NCBI GenBank assembly: GCA_904395805.1
Contig: CAJFNV010000095.1
Location: 1 to 46,538, forward strand
Reading direction: 5' to 3'
DNA length: 46,538 nucleotides
Source of the DNA: Candidatus Gallispira edinburgensis
GTDB lineage: Bacteria; Bacillota; Clostridia; Lachnospirales; CAG-274
In this document: piece by piece, positions 41,628 through 46,538 of the stretch
Numbering within the stretch: the first letter of the stretch is position 1
How the letters are laid out: the number at the start of each line of letters is the position of its first letter
Program-made: the position numbers and the translations under genes
Notes under the pieces: model-generated
Database searches by the model: none
What the model was told of the DNA's origin: nothing
The model's input: the letters and a program-made list of their open reading frames with translations, nothing else

Positions 41628-41832
41628 AAATTCCAATTTACCACACCAATACACTGCAACCCAACCATTTGTAGGGGCACTTCAAATTTCAGCCGTTAAA
41701 TTCTGTAATGCAGAATTTTAACAAGGCTGAATTTTGAAACATTGCTCGCCCGTGGCTCCCTTGCCTAAAGGGAGCTGTCAGCCGAAGGCTGACTGAGGGA
41801 TTCCCCTAAATTCTAATTTAGCAAAATTATAG
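41628..41832. repeat. Composite repeat cluster between comM and dprA
   Basis: From left: TTTAAATTCCAATTTACC unit (shared with 43948 and 46443) and a CATTTGTAGGGGC unit. Next is an outer-arm element (arms 41681-41694 and 41725-41738) enclosing a hairpin with arms 41695-41705 and 41711-41722. Then two-hairpin copy 5, with stems GCTCCCTT (41755-41762)/AAGGGAGC (41768-41775) and GTCAGCC (41777-41783)/GGCTGAC (41787-41793) with loop GAA, then TGAGGG. A TAAATTCTAATTTA unit ends it near 41820. Confidence 0.75.
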
Positions 41833-43362
41833 CTAATGCAGCAGCTTCCTGTCAAGATTTCTCAGCTGTATAGCCTCTGCAATATGATTGATCTGAATAT
41901 TCTCACTTCCGTCAATATCCGCAATAGTCCTTGACAGTTTCAAAAGCTTGTGATAAGCCCTTGCACTGAAATTAAGTGTGTCAAAGACATTTTTAAGCAT
42001 TGCTTTCTCCATATCCCCAAGAACACAGTATTTTTCTATCTGTGCCGCATTAAGCTGGGAATTAAAATGAATTCCTTCATTTTTATATCTTTCCTGCTGT
42101 ATTTTGTGGGCTTTAACAACTCTCTTTTTAATTTCTGCGGAGCTTTCCCCTTTTCTGTCCTTTGACAGGGATTTGTAATCCACGGGACCTGCCTCGACCT
42201 GAATATCTATTCTGTCAAGTAAGGGACCGCTTATTCGCCCCATATATCTGCTTATTTTATTAGGCGTACATGTACACTTGTCGGAATAGCCGTAATATCC
42301 GCATGGGCATGGATTCATACTTGCCACAAGCATAAAATCGGCAGGATATGTCATTGTTCCGTTTACTCTTGATATGTTTACTTTGCCGTCCTCAAGAGGC
42401 TGTCTTAACTCTTCAAGTACATCCCTGTGAAATTCAGGTAGCTCATCAAGAAAGAGAATTGCATTGTGAGCAAGGCTTACTTCTCCCGGCTTAGGTATTC
42501 TTCCTCCGCCCACCATAGCAGAGCCTGAAATGGTATGGTGGGGTGAACGGAAAGGTCTTTTTGTTATCAAAGCACTTTTATTCCTTATTAATCCCGATAC
42601 AGAATATATCTTGGTTATTTCAATACTCTCTTCAAATGTCAGATCAGGCAGAATTGAAGGCAGTCTTTTAGCCATCATTGTTTTTCCCGATCCCGGCGGA
42701 CCTATCATAAGAATGTTGTGCATACCTGCTGCAGCAATTTCAAGGGCACGCTTTACATTCTCCTGTCCCTTTACATCCGAAAAGTCATTTTCATATTTCT
42801 CACTATCGGAAAAAAGCCTGTCTATATCTACGATCACAGGCTCAGCATTGATTTTTTTGTTTACAATATCCGCAAATTCATCGATGGATTTAACTGCTAT
42901 TACCTCTATTCCCTTTACAAGAGCAGCCTCTTCTGCATTTTCAAAGGGTACATAGCATCTTTTATATCCGTTTTCAAAGGCTGAATATACCATTGGCAGT
43001 ACACCGTCAACAGGTCTTACACCTCCGTCAAGGGATAATTCGCCTATTACGATACTGTCTTTAAGGTCATTTTCATTAATATGTCCCATGCACGCAAGTA
43101 TTCCCACAGCTATAGGCAGGTCAAAGGCAGGACCTTCCTTTTTTGTGTTTGCAGGTGCCAGGTTGACTGTAATTTTCTTTACAGGAAATTCAAATCCCGA
43201 GTTTTTAACAGCAGTCCTTACTCTTTCCTTTGACTCCTTTACCGCATTATCGGGCAGTCCCACAATATCAAAGGCTGGCAGCCCCGTACTTATGTCTACT
43301 TCAACGGACACCCCATAACCATCTATTCCCATTAACCCCCTTGAATTGACCTTAGCCAGCAT
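41833..43362 (-). CDS. comM: Mg-chelatase-like AAA ATPase, YifB/ComM family
   Basis: 509 aa. Residues 1-~170 form the ChlI-type N-terminal domain (GYGVSVEVDISTGLPAFDIV, GLPDNAVKESKERVRTA). The AAA core has Walker A IGPPGSGKTMMAKRLPSILP, Walker B AILFLDELPEF and the arginine-finger region LDRIDIQVEAG. The C-terminal lid domain ends SARAYHKLLKLSRTIADIDG. ComM is a branch-migration helicase that helps integrate transforming DNA. It precedes dprA on the same strand across a 260-nt repeat-filled gap, so the two may be separate transcripts. Confidence 0.95.
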   Translation of the reverse strand: MLAKVNSRGLMGIDGYGVSVEVDISTGLPAFDIVGLPDNAVKESKERVRTAVKNSGFEFPVKKITVNLAPANTKKEGPAFDLPIAVGILACMGHINENDLKDSIVIGELSLDGGVRPVDGVLPMVYSAFENGYKRCYVPFENAEEAALVKGIEVIAVKSIDEFADIVNKKINAEPVIVDIDRLFSDSEKYENDFSDVKGQENVKRALEIAAAGMHNILMIGPPGSGKTMMAKRLPSILPDLTFEESIEITKIYSVSGLIRNKSALITKRPFRSPHHTISGSAMVGGGRIPKPGEVSLAHNAILFLDELPEFHRDVLEELRQPLEDGKVNISRVNGTMTYPADFMLVASMNPCPCGYYGYSDKCTCTPNKISRYMGRISGPLLDRIDIQVEAGPVDYKSLSKDRKGESSAEIKKRVVKAHKIQQERYKNEGIHFNSQLNAAQIEKYCVLGDMEKAMLKNVFDTLNFSARAYHKLLKLSRTIADIDGSENIQINHIAEAIQLRNLDRKLLH

Positions 43363-43413
43363 AGAAACACCCCATAAAACCTTTCTTTTATAATTCCTGT
43401 ATTTATAACACAG

Positions 43414-43446
43414 ATTTTAGCACCTTTTTGTACTGTTTGCAACAGT
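43414..43446 (-). promoter_or_regulatory. comM promoter overlapped by a dyad
   Basis: Minus-strand TTGCAA (43442-43437), 17 bp, TAAAAT (43419-43414). A perfect dyad ACTGTT-TGC-AACAGT (43432-43446) covers the -35 and looks like a repressor site. It does not match the Gram-positive LexA box. Confidence 0.6.
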
Positions 43447-43474
43447 TATTTTCAATTTTCTTAAATTTATGACA

Positions 43475-43924
43475 TTATTCTTCCTTTTTTCTCTTTAAAC
43501 AGACCATATCTATGAGCTGTTTTCCATTTTCAAATATAGGCTTGTCATAGTTATCGGTAAAGAAATTTTTTATCCTGTGCGACTCCTCAAAACCACAGCT
43601 TTTGTAAAAAGGTACAGTCAGATCACTGTCCCCTGTACCAACATACATTACCCTGCAGTCATTATAATAAGAAAGAACATATTCTATAAGCTTTTTCCCG
43701 TATCCCTGTCCCTGTCTTTCTGGCACAACGGCAATGTTTTTTATTTCATATTCACCCTTACCTATATTTACAACTATACATTCGGCAATAACAATATCCT
43801 TCTCCTTTAATATGAACATATCCCCCTTGTCTATGTATCTGTCGATCATGCTTTCCTGCTCATCAGCCAGAAAAAGAAGATTCATATATTTCTTTCTGTT
43901 TTCACTTATTTTTATAATAGTCAT
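43475..43924 (-). CDS. GNAT-family N-acetyltransferase
   Basis: 149 aa. Motif A with the acetyl-CoA pyrophosphate loop is IKNIAVVPERQGQGYGKKLI (Q/R-x-x-G-x-G/A); the C-terminal VPFYKSCGFEESHRI is the usual motif B. The acceptor substrate is not predictable. The start is the ATG at 43924 preceded by AGAGGGTG; the GTG three codons upstream lies within that site. Monocistronic. Confidence 0.9.
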   Translation of the reverse strand: MTIIKISENRKKYMNLLFLADEQESMIDRYIDKGDMFILKEKDIVIAECIVVNIGKGEYEIKNIAVVPERQGQGYGKKLIEYVLSYYNDCRVMYVGTGDSDLTVPFYKSCGFEESHRIKNFFTDNYDKPIFENGKQLIDMVCLKRKKEE

Positions 43925-43947
43925 AAAATACACCCTCTGTAATATGT

Positions 43948-44100
43948 TAAATTCCAGTTTACCTCACCAACAGCTAACGACCAACCACCTGTAGGGGCGA
44001 GCATCGCTCGCCCGCAAATAGCCTCCCTTCTAAGGGAGGGGGACCGCGTCAGCGGTGGAAGGTTTTGTTTATAATCGCTAAATTCCAATTCCCCCCACCA
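43948..44100. repeat. Composite repeat cluster; two-hairpin copy 6
   Basis: Starts with TTAAATTCCAGTTTACC and a CACCAAC stretch. Then GGGCGAGC (43995-44002)/GCTCGCCC (44006-44013) with loop ATC. Then copy 6 with stems CCTCCCTT (44022-44029)/AAGGGAGG (44032-44039) and ACCGC (44043-44047)/GCGGT (44052-44056), then GGAAGG. It closes with a CTAAATTCCAATT unit. It separates the GNAT gene from the MATE/MerR operon end. Confidence 0.75.
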
Positions 44101-44121
44101 ACCAAAACATTTTTATCAACA

Positions 44122-44946
44122 TCACTTCTCAACAGGTATCTGTATTTCAGTCACGAACTTTGACACATCATCTGTAAGCCCATAGTCAATCATTGTAATT
44201 TCCTTTGAAAATCCCGATATTTTATATTTGTTGTTTTCGATATATTTTATAAGCATTTCATAATACCGGGGAGCATTTTCATGTCCTCCCCTGAATCTTA
44301 CCGTAACACAGCTTTCGGCAGGCAGAAGTATTGTACTGCCCTTAAAGCTGTCCTCTTCCTCAAGTATTATAAATACCATATCATAAGCTTTATATCTGTG
44401 TTCATTGAGATTATTTTCTGAAATTCCCACACCTACCTTGCCAAGAAATGTAACGGGAGTTTTTTCAGTCTTTTCTATTTCTCTTATGGAGTGTTCCAGA
44501 TCCAGATAATTTTTAGGAGCAAGCTTTTTATTAATAAGAGCAAGCCTTCTTTCACCCTTTATTTCTTCCTTTATCACGCCTATTTCTGAAGAAAGAGCAT
44601 CTTGGAGCTGCTTGAGCCTGTTATCTATTTTCCGCTCAATCATTTCAAGCTCATTTTTCCTCTTTATGACCTCTTTCCTCTGTCTTAAAAGCAAATTGGC
44701 AATATCATCTGTATTTCTGTTCTTTATTACCTTTGAAATTTCATCAAGAGGAATATCAAGAGCTCTTAAATACCTTATTGTATTTAAACATTCAAACTGT
44801 CTTGTGCTGTAATATCTGTAGCCTGTTTCACTGTCTGTATATTCGGGACACAACAAACCTATTTTGTCATAATGCCTTAATATACTTATGCTTACATGAA
44901 AAAGCTTTGATACCTCACCTATGCGAAACAATTCCCTGTCTTTCAT
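44122..44946 (-). CDS. MerR-family regulator with GyrI-like effector domain (BmrR-like)
   Basis: 274 aa. The N-terminal winged helix (FRIGEVSKLFHVSISILRHY, DKIGLLCPEYTDSETGYRYY) and coiled coil (~80-115) are followed by a C-terminal domain (~125-274) resembling the BmrR/GyrI ligand-binding fold. Such proteins bind amphipathic drugs and activate exporters. The start is the ATG at 44946 after GAGGGA; two in-frame ATGs further upstream lie within or before that site. It overlaps the 3' end of the MATE gene by 32 nt, so both are in one operon, and it probably autoregulates through the dyad promoter before the MATE gene. Confidence 0.93.
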   Translation of the reverse strand: MKDRELFRIGEVSKLFHVSISILRHYDKIGLLCPEYTDSETGYRYYSTRQFECLNTIRYLRALDIPLDEISKVIKNRNTDDIANLLLRQRKEVIKRKNELEMIERKIDNRLKQLQDALSSEIGVIKEEIKGERRLALINKKLAPKNYLDLEHSIREIEKTEKTPVTFLGKVGVGISENNLNEHRYKAYDMVFIILEEEDSFKGSTILLPAESCVTVRFRGGHENAPRYYEMLIKYIENNKYKISGFSKEITMIDYGLTDDVSKFVTEIQIPVEK

Positions 44947-46270
44947 TTTTTCTTCCCTCATATATAACATAAATCAGTGTATATACTGCCATTATCCCTG
45001 ATACAAAAGGAGCAATTTTACCAAGCATACCGAGATTGTCGGCAAAATACTTCCCGAATAAATACACCATAGGTATTCTCAGAAAAACAGCACCAAATGT
45101 ACAGCTTACCATTGTCCACATTGTTTTCTCTTTTCCGTTTAAATATCCGTTTAAACAGAACACAAAACTAACCAGAATATAATCGTAGCTGCAGGATTTA
45201 AAGAAAGGAATACCTGCCTTAATAACATTTTCATCCTCGGCAAATAAGCCTATCATAGTCTGAGGACTTACCTGTGCCCATACCCAGAAAACACAGGCTG
45301 CAAAAACAGCAAAGCTCATTCCAAGCCACAGAGATTTTCTGGCTCTTTCGGGCTTTCCTGCTCCCATATTCTGTGCGGTTATAGCTGCAAGGGCATTTGC
45401 CATTGATGTAGCCGAAAGCATTGCAAACACATCGTATTTGCTGCTTATTCCCACAACAGCCGCAGCATATACTCCGCAGCCGTTCATTACAGCCATTAAA
45501 TTGAGAAATGATATTCTCACAGCCATTTCCTGAAATGATATAGGTATTCCCACAAAGGCAAGCTTTTTAACTATAGCCTTTACAGGCTTAAAACTTTTAA
45601 GCTTAAAGTCAAATATAAAATTGTTTTTCTTTAAATACACAACAGCAATTGCCATACTTAAACCCTGTGATATTATTGTTGCAAGGGCAGTGCCTGCCAC
45701 ATCCATACCAAAATATTTTACAAACACAAAATCCAGTATGATGTTTATAACACAGGCTATACCAACAAATATCATAGGACGTGTGGAATCTCCGTAACCT
45801 CTTAAAACAGCACTTATAGCATTATATCCGCACACAAATATATTACCGAGAGAACATATGGTAACATAGTCCATAGTCAGCTCAAAGGATTCTTCGGGAG
45901 TTTTAAGTATTGTCAGAAGCCATCTTTCACATAACAGTATCAGTACCGTAAGATCCACAGCCACAACCGCAAACACAGTAAGGGTCGTCCCTATTGTTTT
46001 CTTTACATTTTCATAGTCCCTGTTTCCCATATACTGACCTATAACTATGGTACTTCCCAGAGTAAGTCCCGTAACAAGACTTGTTATTATCTGTGTTACC
46101 TGTGTTCCCGTTGAAACCGCAGCCACACTTTCGGCACTGCAGTATCTTCCCACAACAAACAAGTCCACAGCTCCGTATAATGACTGTAGAATGTTAGCAA
46201 TGAGAAAAGGTATCGCAAAGGCTATCAATGTCTTTAGTATACTTCCTTCTGTTAAATTGTTTTCTTTCAT
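44915..46270 (-). CDS. MATE-family efflux transporter
   Basis: 451 aa, about 12 membrane helices. TEGSILKTLIAFAIPFLIAN, LQSLYGAVDLFVVGRYCSAE and a second repeat half starting FVGIPISFQEMAVRISFLNL are typical of the NorM/DinF-like MATE family, cation-coupled exporters of drugs and metabolites. GAGGTGA precedes the ATG. First gene of a two-gene operon with a BmrR-like regulator, so its substrate is likely a toxic amphipathic compound sensed by that protein (inference). Confidence 0.95.
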   Translation of the reverse strand: MKENNLTEGSILKTLIAFAIPFLIANILQSLYGAVDLFVVGRYCSAESVAAVSTGTQVTQIITSLVTGLTLGSTIVIGQYMGNRDYENVKKTIGTTLTVFAVVAVDLTVLILLCERWLLTILKTPEESFELTMDYVTICSLGNIFVCGYNAISAVLRGYGDSTRPMIFVGIACVINIILDFVFVKYFGMDVAGTALATIISQGLSMAIAVVYLKKNNFIFDFKLKSFKPVKAIVKKLAFVGIPISFQEMAVRISFLNLMAVMNGCGVYAAAVVGISSKYDVFAMLSATSMANALAAITAQNMGAGKPERARKSLWLGMSFAVFAACVFWVWAQVSPQTMIGLFAEDENVIKAGIPFFKSCSYDYILVSFVFCLNGYLNGKEKTMWTMVSCTFGAVFLRIPMVYLFGKYFADNLGMLGKIAPFVSGIMAVYTLIYVIYEGRKNERQGIVSHR

Positions 46271-46295
46271 ATTATATTCACCTCACACTACATAC

Positions 46296-46326
46296 ATTTT
46301 AAACCCTGCAACTATTGTAGAGTAAA
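46296..46326 (-). promoter_or_regulatory. MerR-type promoter of the MATE operon
   Basis: Minus-strand TTTACT (46326-46321), 19-bp spacer, TAAAAT (46301-46296). On the plus strand an imperfect dyad ACCCTGCAA (46303-46311), CTA, TTGTAGAGT (46315-46323) fills the spacer (7 of 9 paired). Length and symmetry match MerR-family operators such as those of ZntR and BmrR. Confidence 0.7.
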
Positions 46327-46369
46327 GAGAATTTTTTATTTTTTATAAAAATTGCCATATAGCGAAGTG

Positions 46370-46538
46370 AGGAGTTAATAAAGTGAGAAGTGAGGAGTGA
46401 GGAGTTGCAGTTACTCAAACACAACCGCAATAACTTATCAATTAAATTCCAGTTTAACGCACCACTCCCCAAGCCTCCCTTGCCTAAAGGGCTGGTCGCA
46501 TTGCTACGCAATGCTGCTCGCCTAAGCAGCCAAGGAGG
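46370..46538. repeat. Repeat cluster at the window end; two-hairpin copy 7 variant
   Basis: Begins with GTGAGGAGTTA/GTGAGAAGTGAGGAG direct repeats (46370-46405), then TTAAATTCCAGTTTAA (46442-46457). A variant element starts at CCTCCCTTG (46473) and ends at CAAGGAGG (46531-46538). Inside it is the hairpin GCATTGC-TAC-GCAATGC (46498-46514). It may continue past the window. Confidence 0.65.

Noticed and set aside
41573..41680. 36-residue N-terminal extension of DprA
   Set aside because: It runs into the repeat cluster and lacks a ribosome-binding site; the ATG at 41572 has AGAGGTGAAG before it.
41628..44100. CRISPR array
   Set aside because: The repeats are palindromic, irregularly spaced, of mixed types and not separated by uniform spacers; no cas gene is present.

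Overview
The window reads as ordinary chromosome from a low-GC Gram-positive anaerobe of the class Clostridia, possibly a gut Lachnospiraceae or a relative. The evidence is rubrerythrin, pyruvate phosphate dikinase, a homodimer-type glycyl-tRNA synthetase, the Firmicute order dprA-topA-codY, AGGAGG ribosome-binding sites, and many TTGACA/TATAAT promoters with 17-bp spacers. The species cannot be named from sequence alone. No rRNA, tRNA, CRISPR array or prophage was seen.

Layout. 1-2000: a mannitol dehydrogenase-family oxidoreductase. 2600-4750: tspO converges on a small operon of two half-size chromate-transporter subunits plus a thioredoxin-type arsenate reductase. 5083-12814: the minus-strand pyrimidine operon pyrB-pyrC-pyrF-carA-carB. 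Its leader carries a strong promoter, a 29-codon U-rich leader ORF, and a terminator hairpin whose 5' arm contains the leader stop codon; this is the architecture of enterobacterial pyrBI attenuation. 13037-13358: a 6S RNA gene with promoter and terminator. 13340-14356: a flavodoxin-fold protein and a Nudix hydrolase. 14479-17807: a folate operon, folC fused to an HD domain, folP, and a folB-folK fusion. 17860-18849: bioB behind a predicted BirA operator.

18961-23741: a secreted WG-repeat/stalk protein; an IS256-family transposase stub fused to the truncated end of a secreted carboxymuconolactone decarboxylase-like gene; a secreted stalk-flavodoxin-hydrolase triple fusion; and a divergent MerR regulator with a 19-bp-spacer target promoter. 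23797-29771: hom, rubrerythrin, an RCC1-like lipoprotein and ppdK. 29973-34710: a two-gene membrane-protein operon, one protein with a zinc ribbon and one with five 15-residue repeats. 34971-43442: glyS, pspC, radC, a DUF402 gene, a shortened CodY-like regulator, topA, dprA and comM. 43475-46326: a GNAT acetyltransferase, and a MATE exporter in an operon with its likely MerR regulator.

Intergenic gaps are littered with dispersed palindromic repeats. One family is a two-hairpin element whose first stem is constant and whose second stem changes sequence but stays paired. Another has conserved outer arms enclosing one hairpin (41681) or three (2470, a cloverleaf). The most notable observations are the pyrimidine leader, the FolC-HD fusion, the short CodY, the MerR-controlled secreted redox module broken by an IS, and the covarying repeats.
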